Shown: one piece after another, positions 16,184-23,725 of the stretch
Numbering within the stretch: the first letter of the stretch is position 1
Layout of the letters: every line of letters begins with the position of its first letter
Assembly (NCBI GenBank): GCA_051866775.1
Contig: JBJDXR010000019.1
Location: 1 to 49,208, forward strand
Direction: 5' to 3'
Source: RUG626 sp051866775
Lineage (GTDB): Bacteria > Bacillota > Clostridia > Oscillospirales > Oscillospiraceae
DNA length: 49,208 nt
Notes under the pieces: model-generated
The model's input: only the letters and a program-made list of their open reading frames with translations
Told to the model about the DNA's origin: nothing
Databases searched by the model: none
Made by a program: the position numbers and the translations under genes

Positions 16184-17091
16184 TGGATAGTTTTGACAGA
16201 CGCCTTCGCCGCATGGCACGGCGTGAGGGGCGTAAGGCACCCGAGGGATTTTCTGAGTCGGTTGGCAAGACTCTTGCGGCGCTCCCGGAAATGGAGGAGA
16301 GACGGGTACCCTCCGGTTCTCCATGGCTTGCGGCGGCGAAGGCCTTCGCCGTTTTGATGGTGATACTCCTGGTGCTGCCCAATCTCAGTCCCAGTATTGC
16401 CCGCGCCATGGAGTCCATACCGGTTTTGGGCGATTTTTTCCGAGTGGTAACTATACGCAATTATGTTTATGACGACGGCTACCACGACCTGGATGCCAAG
16501 GTCCCGTCGGTGGAGACGGATGGGACCGGCAGTGACGCAGTCTCTAAGATCAATGAGGATGTGCAGACGCTGACGGACCGGATCATCGCACAGTTTTATG
16601 AGGATGTGGAGGTTATCGGTGACCAGGGACACACGGGCCTGAGCATCGACTACGATGTGGTGACAAACAGTGATGAATGGTTTACCCTTAGGCTTATGGT
16701 ATATCAGGCCTCCGGAAGCGGCTCTGTTTTCTACAAGTTCTACCATATTGACAGGCAGACGGGGGAGATCAGGATGCTTGCGGACCTGTTTGAGGATGCG
16801 GATGCAGCCCTGGACGCCATCACACAGGAGATCAAGAGGCAGATGGAGGCGCGGATGGCTGCGGACGAAAATGTGGTATACTGGATTGATTCTGATTATC
16901 CTGAGTGGGACTTTGTCTCTCTCGACGGTGAGCACAACTTTTATTTCTCTGAGAACGGTGAGCTTGTGATCGCTTTTGACGAGTATGAGGTGGCGCCAGG
17001 CTCTATGGGCTGTCCGGAGTTTGCAATAGCTCCCGACGTGTACTCCCACTATTTGCGGGAGGAGTTTGCTTCACTAGCACAGGCGGAATAA
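16183..17091 (+). CDS. RsiV-like anti-sigma factor (DUF4179 start, DUF3298 end)
   Basis: 302 residues: cytoplasmic sigma-binding part (1-47), one membrane helix (about 48-66), then SIARAMESIPVLGDFFRVVT, very close in pattern to the segment after the RsiV helix. The outer C-terminal part (about 150-290) has the DUF3298 pattern, e.g. YKFYHIDRQTGEIRMLADLF and YFSENGELVIAFDEYEVAPG. In B. subtilis RsiV the DUF3298 domain binds lysozyme directly, exposing the protein to signal peptidase and then RasP, releasing SigV. An Ala-Arg-Ala directly after the helix could be the signal-peptidase site here (inference). Ends the operon; a strong terminator follows. Confidence 0.87.
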   Translation: MDSFDRRLRRMARREGRKAPEGFSESVGKTLAALPEMEERRVPSGSPWLAAAKAFAVLMVILLVLPNLSPSIARAMESIPVLGDFFRVVTIRNYVYDDGYHDLDAKVPSVETDGTGSDAVSKINEDVQTLTDRIIAQFYEDVEVIGDQGHTGLSIDYDVVTNSDEWFTLRLMVYQASGSGSVFYKFYHIDRQTGEIRMLADLFEDADAALDAITQEIKRQMEARMAADENVVYWIDSDYPEWDFVSLDGEHNFYFSENGELVIAFDEYEVAPGSMGCPEFAIAPDVYSHYLREEFASLAQAE

Positions 17092-17119
17092 AGCTGTTGC
17101 GTGCCACTGCAAGAAGGCG

Positions 17120-17165
17120 GCGCCGCGAAGATCCTAACGGATCTTTGCGGCGCTTTTGCTTTTTA
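17120..17165 (+). terminator. Terminator of the acyltransferase/sigma operon
   Basis: 15-bp stem GCGCCGCGAAGATCC / GGATCTTTGCGGCGC with one G-T pair, a TAAC loop and two T-runs. Confidence 0.9.
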
Positions 17166-17305
17166 TTACCAAATGTCAAAAATTGCGGCGTGCCGATCCG
17201 ACGGCACGGCTTTATAATCTAAGCCTGCTGGCTGACTCAGACTGTATACAATAGAGGTTTTTCTTGCTTTTGCAGTGTGCTGCAAGACAAATAAAGCTTA
17301 GTCAG

Positions 17306-17346
17306 AAAAACTTATATCCGAAAAACTTACCAAAAAACTTATATCC
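17306..17346 (+). repeat. Three direct repeats upstream of the pepF promoter
   Basis: AAAAACTTATATCC occurs at 17306-17319 and 17333-17346, with a shorter copy AAAAACTTA at 17321-17329 between them. The last copy ends 11 nt before the -35 box, a position typical of an activator or repressor site. The remaining sequence 17166-17305 holds no gene. Confidence 0.6.
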
Positions 17347-17357
17347 ATCGGTTTGAC

Positions 17358-17386
17358 TTGCTAAATGCGTCAAAACATAATATAAT
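17358..17386 (+). promoter_or_regulatory. Sigma-A type promoter of pepF
   Basis: TTGCTA (17358-17363), 17 nt, TATAAT (17381-17386). A TTGACT at 17353-17358 is nearer to consensus but would need a 22-nt spacer. Predicted start near 17393. Confidence 0.6.
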
Positions 17387-17392
17387 ATTTTA

Positions 17393-17584
17393 AATATATT
17401 ATTATATAGCGCAGTATTTGGACCTGCCGGTCAGCAGGAGCCGCCTGTGGGCGGCTTTTGGACGGCGGCTTGGTTATTGCCGCGCCCGGCTGCAGAATAC
17501 GTTGAGGCAGGGTATCCCTGCGCTCTGCCATGGTTTTCTGTTTTATACGTGACATTATTTATTCTGATTGGAGGAAGCAGTAAA
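17393..17584 (+). promoter_or_regulatory. Structured 190-nt leader of pepF with terminator-like hairpin
   Basis: Hairpins in order: CCTGC/GCAGG (17423-17438), GCCGCC-TGTG-GGCGGC followed by TTTT (17440-17459), then a competing GGCGGC copy at about 17463-17468, and GCAGG/CCCTGC near 17506-17520. The duplicated GGCGGC could allow alternative pairing. An open frame through the leader continues into pepF but has no ribosome site. No known riboswitch class or T-box motif was recognised. Confidence 0.4.
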
Positions 17585-19288
17585 GTGAAATTTTCTCAAA
17601 TGCCTTATAGCCGCCCCGATATTGAGGGAGTAAAAACGGCACTTAACCAGCTTACCGAGCGCCTGAAAAACGCCGGAAGCTATGAGGAGGCAAAAAGTGT
17701 GTTCCTTGAGCAGGAGCAGGCGGCCAAGCACCTGAATACACAGGGGACACTCTGCCATATCCGTCACAGCATAGATACACGTGACGAGTTCTATAATGAA
17801 GAGATGAAGTTCTGGGACAATTCGGGTCCCAAGCTTGAGGAGTACAGCCAGCGGTGGACTATGGCCATGCTGGAATCACCTTACCGTAAGGACTTTGAGG
17901 CGGAGTACGGCGACCTGATGTTTGTCAACGCCGAGATCGCCCTTAAGACCTTCTCGCCGGAGATCATCCCGGAGCTTCAGAAGGAAAATGAGCTTACCAC
18001 CGAGTATGAAAAGCTTCTCGCCTCAGCCCAAATACCCTTTGAGGGGAAGACATATACCATCTCCCAGATGACCCCGTTTAAAAATGACCCGGATGACGGG
18101 CGCCGTTTTGCCGCCTGGAAGGCCGAGGGGCAGTGGTATAAGGACAATCAGGCAAAGCTTGATGAGCTTTACGACAAGCTTGTAAAGCTACGCGACAGTA
18201 TGGGAAAGAAGCTGGGATATGAGGGTTATACGACCCTCGGATACTACCGCATGGGCCGCAACTGCTACACCAAGGAGGACGTGGAGAAGTTCCGTTCCGC
18301 CGTCGTAAAGTACGTGGTTCCTGTGGCCGATGCCATCTATCGCCGTCAGGCCGAACGCCTAGGTAAGGAATACCCGATGAGCTTTGCTGACAACGCTCTT
18401 GAGTTCCGCTCCGGAAATCCCAGGCCCGTTGGCACTCCGGACGATATCCTTGCCGCCGGAAAGAAATTCTACGACGAGCTTTCCCCTGAAACCAGCGAGT
18501 TCTTCCAGACTATGCTGGACAACGAGCTGATGGACGTTCTCTCCACCGAGGGTAAGGAGGGCGGCGGATACTGCACAAGCATAGCCGATTATGAGGTCCC
18601 ATTTATTTTTGCAAACTTCAACGGCACGCAGGGCGATGTTGAGGTAGTTACCCACGAGGCCGGCCACGCCTTTGCTAACTGGATGAACCGCCAGCGCGTC
18701 CCTATGGAGTATATCTGGCCCAGCATGGAGGCCTGCGAGGTCCACTCAATGTCAATGGAATTCTTTGGCGAAGGGTGGGCAGAGGACTTCTTTGGCCCTG
18801 ACGCCAACAAATTCTGCTACAGTCATCTTTCCGGGGCGCTTACCTTTATACCATACGGTACCATGGTTGACCATTTCCAGCATGAGGTTTATGAGCACCC
18901 TGAGATGACGCCGGCCGAGCGACATGCTGTCTGGAAAAAGCTTCTGGGCGTATATATGCCCTGGATGAAGCTCGACGGAGAGATCCCGTTTTACAGTGAG
19001 GGGGAGGGCTGGCAGCGCCAGCACCACATCTATTCAAGCCCCTTCTATTATATAGATTACTGCCTTGCCCAGACGGTATCGCTGGAGTTCTGGGCGCTTA
19101 TTCAGGACGACATTAAGAACGCATGGAAACACTATATGGCCTATACCGTTCAGGGTGGAAGCCGCGTATTCACGGAGCTTTTGAAGAATGCCGGGCTTGA
19201 CAGTCCCTTTGATGAAGCGACGCTGAGAGGCGTATGCGAGAAAGCGAGCAAAAGGCTCGACAACTTTGACCTTACGGGGATAGATTGA
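17585..19288 (+). CDS. pepF: Oligoendopeptidase F-like M3 metallopeptidase
   Basis: 567 residues from GTG 17585, chosen because GGAGGAAG at 17570-17577 is well spaced and M3 proteins of this group begin close to KFSQMPYSRPDIE. The zinc site is HEAGH (His357, Glu358, His361), followed by the third ligand Glu in MEACEVHSMSMEFF. Peptidase family M3 enzymes of this length cut oligopeptides in the cytoplasm. The neighbouring peptide ABC importer downstream would supply substrates. It is preceded by a regulated-looking leader, and the next gene starts 3 nt after its stop. Confidence 0.93.
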   Translation: MKFSQMPYSRPDIEGVKTALNQLTERLKNAGSYEEAKSVFLEQEQAAKHLNTQGTLCHIRHSIDTRDEFYNEEMKFWDNSGPKLEEYSQRWTMAMLESPYRKDFEAEYGDLMFVNAEIALKTFSPEIIPELQKENELTTEYEKLLASAQIPFEGKTYTISQMTPFKNDPDDGRRFAAWKAEGQWYKDNQAKLDELYDKLVKLRDSMGKKLGYEGYTTLGYYRMGRNCYTKEDVEKFRSAVVKYVVPVADAIYRRQAERLGKEYPMSFADNALEFRSGNPRPVGTPDDILAAGKKFYDELSPETSEFFQTMLDNELMDVLSTEGKEGGGYCTSIADYEVPFIFANFNGTQGDVEVVTHEAGHAFANWMNRQRVPMEYIWPSMEACEVHSMSMEFFGEGWAEDFFGPDANKFCYSHLSGALTFIPYGTMVDHFQHEVYEHPEMTPAERHAVWKKLLGVYMPWMKLDGEIPFYSEGEGWQRQHHIYSSPFYYIDYCLAQTVSLEFWALIQDDIKNAWKHYMAYTVQGGSRVFTELLKNAGLDSPFDEATLRGVCEKASKRLDNFDLTGID

Positions 19289-19291
19289 GCC

Positions 19292-19831
19292 GTGGCAAAC
19301 GGAGAAAAGAAGCGCCGCGGACGCCGCGCATATTTGGACGACTTTGTAAAGAATGCGGCGGGTGAGTATGTCTATACCGGCGCACATTACTCGCTTTCTG
19401 GCGGTAAGGCAGCTTTCAAAAAAGCGGCCGCACTTATATGTGCGGCCAGCGCTGTTATAGCAGGTCTTATTATCGCCTGCGGCTGTATACCGGCCGCGGG
19501 CATGGACAACTGCTTCTATGTGATCATCCCTTACGCCGCAGGACTTATTTCCGCAGGGAGCGTGGTTTGGGCGGCCTGCCGCCTGGCCAGCGGAGGAAAT
19601 CCGATGAGGGAGTATGTATATGAAGCTACGGTTTTGAAGCTTCCGCTCCGCTGCACCGTCATTTTTGCATTTTCAATTCTGACATTTTTGTGTGACGTGT
19701 TGTTCCTGATATTAAATGGCTTTGATGGAAAAATGACGGCGACAATTATTTTTCTTGCATTTGAGCTTGCTTCCGGAGCTGCCTCAATGTGGCTTAAAGC
19801 CTATATATTGGGGCTTTCGTGGTCAAAGTGA
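19292..19831 (+). CDS. Unknown four-helix membrane protein
   Basis: 179 residues, GTG start 3 nt after pepF, so almost certainly co-expressed. A basic N-terminus (NGEKKRRGRRAYLDDFVKNA) is followed by a short soluble part and four predicted membrane helices: about 48-64, 76-95, 119-138 and 146-166. No catalytic or binding motif was seen and no family recognised. The position suggests a helper of peptide uptake or of the peptidase, but nothing in the sequence proves this. Confidence 0.75.
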   Translation: MANGEKKRRGRRAYLDDFVKNAAGEYVYTGAHYSLSGGKAAFKKAAALICAASAVIAGLIIACGCIPAAGMDNCFYVIIPYAAGLISAGSVVWAACRLASGGNPMREYVYEATVLKLPLRCTVIFAFSILTFLCDVLFLILNGFDGKMTATIIFLAFELASGAASMWLKAYILGLSWSK

Positions 19832-19876
19832 CAAGAATTTCACGCTAAATTCACGATTCATTTTCCGTAGTTTAAA

Positions 19877-19905
19877 TTGACATATTCCAAAAAAGACGAT
19901 AAAAT
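19877..19905 (+). promoter_or_regulatory. Strong sigma-A type promoter of the peptide transporter operon
   Basis: TTGACA (19877-19882), exactly 17 nt, TAAAAT (19900-19905). Predicted start near 19912 gives a leader of about 170 nt. Confidence 0.75.
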
Positions 19906-19976
19906 AAACAAAAATGTTTTCTCGACGATTAATTCAAAATTTTCGCTGCTTTATTTCATTAAAAACTAAAAAATGC

Positions 19977-20016
19977 AAAAAAGGGCGCCCTTTTTTCGAG
20001 CTTGCACGCAAGCTCG
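19977..20016 (+). promoter_or_regulatory. Two adjacent palindromes in the transporter operon leader
   Basis: A6-GGGC-GCCC-T6 (19977-19996) is perfectly self-complementary and resembles a terminator with U-tract; CGAGCTTG/CAAGCTCG (19997-20016) follows directly. They lie downstream of the promoter at 19877 and upstream of the first gene, so they may attenuate the operon, or end transcription coming from pepF. Confidence 0.5.
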
Positions 20017-20081
20017 ATGTGATGCTGGTGAACACGGGTAAAACCGTTTTATGTTCAACAATTTTTTAGGAGGAAAGTAAA

Positions 20082-22529
20082 ATGAAAAATGCAAAGAAAC
20101 TGCTCGCGCTGCTTCTTGCACTGATCATGTGCGTTGGTCTGCTCGCCGGCTGCTCCGACAAGACGGATAACGAGTCCAACACAGATGTTCAGAACCCGGA
20201 TGACACTCAGAAACCTACTGAAGAAGAGAATACGACCCCGCTGGTTGTGGGCTATTCACCGTTCAACAGCAAGTTCTCCCCCTTCTTCTCTGAGACTGCT
20301 TATGATCAGGACGTCTATGCAATGACACAGATCAGCCTGCTCTCCAGCGACCGTACCGGTGCCATAATCTACAAGGGCATCGAGGGTGAGACGATTGCGT
20401 ACAACGGAACCGACTACACCTATTATGGTCCTGCTGACCTTGTAGTCACGGAGAACCCCGACGGAACCGTTTATTATGACTTCACCCTGCGTGATGATAT
20501 AACCTTCTCAGACGGTACTCCGCTGACTGTTGACGACGTCATCTTCACAATGTACGTTCTGTGCGATCCTACCTATGACGGGAACTCCACTCTGTACGCT
20601 CAGCCCATTGAGGGCTTGGCCGAGTACCGTTCCGGTATGGATACCCTGTTTAATCTGCTTGCTGCCGCAGGTGAGGATAACACCGACTTTACCTATTGGG
20701 ATGAAGCGACTCAGACCGCCTTCTGGGCTGACCTGAATCAGGCAGGCGAGAAGTTTGCTCAGGAAATCGTTGACTATGTTGTTGCTGCATATGCTGAAGA
20801 TTATGCAGAGTCCTATTTTGGATATACTGCTGACGAGGTCAACGAATCTGAGGGACTTCAGGTCGCATTCGGCATGATCATGTGGGGCTTCGGCGACTTT
20901 AACGACGACGGCCTCTTTATAGGCGCTGTCACCGGTACCACCTATGATCTGGATAACGGCGAGTATCCCACCGCTGCCGATTACTGGGAGAATATTTCCC
21001 TCGCTTATGAGGGCGACTATGCCACCGCCTCCAGCACCGAGTCTGCAGGCTCCTCCCTGTTTGATCTGATGGAGAACTATTCCGACTACACGGTCGGTGT
21101 CCAGACCGGCGATTCCGCAGCTAACATCTCCGGTATCCAGAAGACCGGTGACAACTCTCTCCGCGTTGTTATGACCAAGGTTGACGCTACCGCTATCTAT
21201 CAGCTCGGCGTTTCCATCGCACCGCTGCATTACTATGGCGACGCTTCCCTCTACGACTATGACAACAACTCCTTCGGCTTCCCCAAGGGCGATCTGAGCA
21301 GCGTCCGCGCTGTGACCACCAAGCCTATGGGCGCCGGTCCTTACAAGTTCATAAAGTTTGAAAACGGTACTGTTTACTTCGAGGCTAACGAAAGCTATTA
21401 TCTTGGCGCGCCCAAGACCAAGTATGTAAACTTCCTCGAGGTTCAGGAGGCCGATAAGCTGAACGGTGTTACCACCGGCACGATCGACATCACCGATCCT
21501 ACCTTCTCCAAGGATGCTGTTGCCGCTATTGAGGCTGCAAACAGCAACGGCGAGACCACCGGTGATGTTGTCACCACCAACACTGTTGATAACCTCGGTT
21601 ACGGCTACATAGGCATGAGCGCATACACCATGAATGTTGGCGGCGAGGGTGCTTCCGATGCGTCCAAGGCGCTGCGCAAGGCCTTCGGTACGATCTTCTC
21701 CGTATATCGTGACGTTGCTATCGACTCTTATTATGGCGAGCGCGCCAGCGTTATCAACTATCCTATCTCCAACACTTCCTGGGCCGCTCCTCAGCCTACT
21801 GACGACGGCTACAAGGTTGCTTTCTCCGTAGATGTTGACGGTAACGATATCTACACTTCCAATATGGACGCCGACGCCAAATATGCCGCCGCCAAGGAGG
21901 CTGCTCTCGGCTTCTTTGAGGCTGCTGGCTACACCGTGGCTGACGGCAAGGTGACAGCCGCTCCTGATGGAGCAAAGATGGAGTATACCATCTGGATCCC
22001 TGCTGACGGCGTAGGAGACCACCCGTCCTTCATGATCTGCACTCTAGCTAAGGAAGCTCTTGCTGAGCTGGGTATCACCCTTACGATTAAGGATCTTACT
22101 CAGTCCTCTGAGCTTTGGACCTCCATTGAGGCACATCAGGTCGACATGTGGTGCGCCGCTTGGGGTGCGACAGTTGATCCTGATATGTATCAGATTTATT
22201 ACTCCGATGTTGCCAATGCTGACGGCAATGGAGCAAACCCGCTTGGCGGTCCTGAGCAGGGCGGCTCCAACTACATGTACTGCATCGCTGATGAGGAGCT
22301 TGACCAGCTGATCATGGATGCCCGTTCCTCCACAGACCAGACCTACCGTAAGGCTATGTACAAGGCTTGCCTTGATATCGTCATCGACTGGGCTGTTGAG
22401 ATCCCTGTTTATCAGCGCCAGAACGCTATCATATTCTCCACTGAGCGTGTAAACATGGACACTGTGACTCCCGATATCACCACCTTCTATGGTTGGATGA
22501 GCGAGATCGAGAACATCGAGCTTAACTGA
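20082..22529 (+). CDS. Enlarged peptide ABC transporter substrate-binding lipoprotein (SBP family 5)
   Basis: 815 residues; OppA-type proteins are usually near 520-600. Lipoprotein signal with lipobox LAGC (Cys24), then an acidic low-complexity spacer. The SBP_bac_5 core is visible: FTLRDDITFSDGTPLTVDDV (134-153), later PMGAGPYKFIKFENG, and near the end WIPADGVGDHPSFM and VDMWCAAWGATVDPDMYQIY. About 170 extra residues (roughly 184-352), acidic and aromatic, interrupt the N-terminal lobe. It captures peptides outside the membrane for the OppBCDF proteins downstream. Codon use is strongly biased to C-ending codons, as in highly expressed genes, and an AGGAGGAAAG site lies before the ATG. Confidence 0.93.
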   Translation: MKNAKKLLALLLALIMCVGLLAGCSDKTDNESNTDVQNPDDTQKPTEEENTTPLVVGYSPFNSKFSPFFSETAYDQDVYAMTQISLLSSDRTGAIIYKGIEGETIAYNGTDYTYYGPADLVVTENPDGTVYYDFTLRDDITFSDGTPLTVDDVIFTMYVLCDPTYDGNSTLYAQPIEGLAEYRSGMDTLFNLLAAAGEDNTDFTYWDEATQTAFWADLNQAGEKFAQEIVDYVVAAYAEDYAESYFGYTADEVNESEGLQVAFGMIMWGFGDFNDDGLFIGAVTGTTYDLDNGEYPTAADYWENISLAYEGDYATASSTESAGSSLFDLMENYSDYTVGVQTGDSAANISGIQKTGDNSLRVVMTKVDATAIYQLGVSIAPLHYYGDASLYDYDNNSFGFPKGDLSSVRAVTTKPMGAGPYKFIKFENGTVYFEANESYYLGAPKTKYVNFLEVQEADKLNGVTTGTIDITDPTFSKDAVAAIEAANSNGETTGDVVTTNTVDNLGYGYIGMSAYTMNVGGEGASDASKALRKAFGTIFSVYRDVAIDSYYGERASVINYPISNTSWAAPQPTDDGYKVAFSVDVDGNDIYTSNMDADAKYAAAKEAALGFFEAAGYTVADGKVTAAPDGAKMEYTIWIPADGVGDHPSFMICTLAKEALAELGITLTIKDLTQSSELWTSIEAHQVDMWCAAWGATVDPDMYQIYYSDVANADGNGANPLGGPEQGGSNYMYCIADEELDQLIMDARSSTDQTYRKAMYKACLDIVIDWAVEIPVYQRQNAIIFSTERVNMDTVTPDITTFYGWMSEIENIELN

Positions 22530-22566
22530 TCGAAAAAGCTTTACAGCGCAGTTAAGAACCAAAGGT

Positions 22567-22655
22567 GGTTGCCCTGCGGATAATACCGCAGGGCAACCAT
22601 AACTGCATATCAAGCGGACGCTTCACTTAAGTGGAGCGGCTGCCTGATATGCAGT
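22567..22655 (+). promoter_or_regulatory. Two strong intergenic hairpins between binding-protein and permease genes
   Basis: Hairpin 1: GGTTGCCCTGCGG / CCGCAGGGCAACC (22567-22598), 13 bp perfect. Hairpin 2: ACTGCATATCA / TGATATGCAGT (22602-22655) with an inner arm CACTTAAGTG. Neither has a T-run. Such elements usually protect the upstream mRNA so that binding protein exceeds permease. Confidence 0.6.
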
Positions 22656-22722
22656 GGAGCGCGGCCAAAGGAACTGATTGTCCGCGCTCTTATCATATCT
22701 GTGGAAACGGAGGGGTAAATTC

Positions 22723-23709
22723 GTGCGCAAATATATTGTTAAAAGAATCCTGCTGTCCATCGTGATTCTGTTTTTTGTTGCCTTTATCATATATGTGCTG
22801 ATGCGCTGTCTGCCTACCTCTTATATTGAAAACATGGCGCGGCAGAAGTCAATGCAGCCCGGCTCAAAAACCTTTGACGAATGGATGGAACAGCTTACCG
22901 CCATGTATAATATGGACAAGGGCATCGTCCCGGGATTTATATCCTGGCTGGGACAGATGTTCTGCGGCGAATTCGGCGACAGCTGGTATTATACAGTGCC
23001 TGTTATAGAGAAGTTTCAGGATGTTATATGGCTATCATTTGTTATGGGCGCCGTCTCCATGGTCCTTGAGCTGATAATAGCCATCCCGCTCGGCATTATC
23101 GCGGCGACTAAGCAGAATTCCAAGACTGACTACACGATTTCCGTAATTGCTCTTGCCGGTATTTCGCTGCCAACATTTTTCTTTGCGTCGCTGCTGAAGC
23201 TGGTGTTTTCTGTCAAGCTGGGCTGGTTTGACCTTGTTGGACTTGTAGGTCGAAATTATGAGCAGCTTGATGCGGTCGGAAAATTCTTTGATAAAGCCCA
23301 TCATTTGGTACTTCCTATTATAACGCTTGTGGTTATCAGCTTTGGTTCGCTTATGCGCTATACGCGTACCAATATGCTTGAGGTCCTTAACTCTGATTAT
23401 ATACGTACCGCCCGTGCCAAGGGCCTGGGTGAGCACAAGGTCGTATATCATCACGCCTTCCGCAACACACTTATTCCTCTTGTCACCATTATAGGCGGCT
23501 CGCTGCCCGGACTTTTCTCCGGCGCGCTTATTACCGAGACGCTTTATTCCATACCAGGTATAGGATATACCTCCTATTACGCAATGATAAACGGAGATAT
23601 CCCGTTTTCCATGTTCTACCTGACGTTTTTGGCAATTTTGACGCTTGCCGGAAACCTGATATCCGACATCCTGTATGCTGTGGTTGATCCACGCGTACGT
23701 ATCGCATAA
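22723..23709 (+). CDS. Peptide ABC transporter permease, OppB/DppB type
   Basis: 328 residues from GTG 22723, directly after CGGAGGGG; the open frame extends upstream without a ribosome site. First membrane helix near the N-terminus (KRILLSIVILFFVAFIIYVL), then the six-helix binding-protein-dependent permease fold with the EAA-like cytoplasmic loop YIRTARAKGLGEHKVVYHHA and FRNTLIPLVTIIGGSLPGLF. The segment between helix 1 and 2 is somewhat long, as in OppB. It pairs with OppC to form the membrane channel. Confidence 0.94.
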   Translation: MRKYIVKRILLSIVILFFVAFIIYVLMRCLPTSYIENMARQKSMQPGSKTFDEWMEQLTAMYNMDKGIVPGFISWLGQMFCGEFGDSWYYTVPVIEKFQDVIWLSFVMGAVSMVLELIIAIPLGIIAATKQNSKTDYTISVIALAGISLPTFFFASLLKLVFSVKLGWFDLVGLVGRNYEQLDAVGKFFDKAHHLVLPIITLVVISFGSLMRYTRTNMLEVLNSDYIRTARAKGLGEHKVVYHHAFRNTLIPLVTIIGGSLPGLFSGALITETLYSIPGIGYTSYYAMINGDIPFSMFYLTFLAILTLAGNLISDILYAVVDPRVRIA

Positions 23710-23725
23710 GAGAGGGGGCGCTTTC

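Noticed and set aside
16144..17049. A 301-codon minus-strand open frame opposite the anti-sigma gene
   Set aside because: The plus-strand gene has DUF3298 features and a one-base overlap with the sigma gene; the antisense frame shows no recognisable protein features.
17447..17584. N-terminal extension of PepF through the leader
   Set aside because: No ribosome site at its start, the region folds into hairpins, and the M3 family start matches GTG 17585 with GGAGGAAG upstream.
20508..22022. A 504-codon open frame on the minus strand, inside the SBP gene
   Set aside because: It is antisense to a clear, highly biased SBP gene. Strong use of C-ending codons removes stops from the opposite strand; no ribosome site or family motif supports it.
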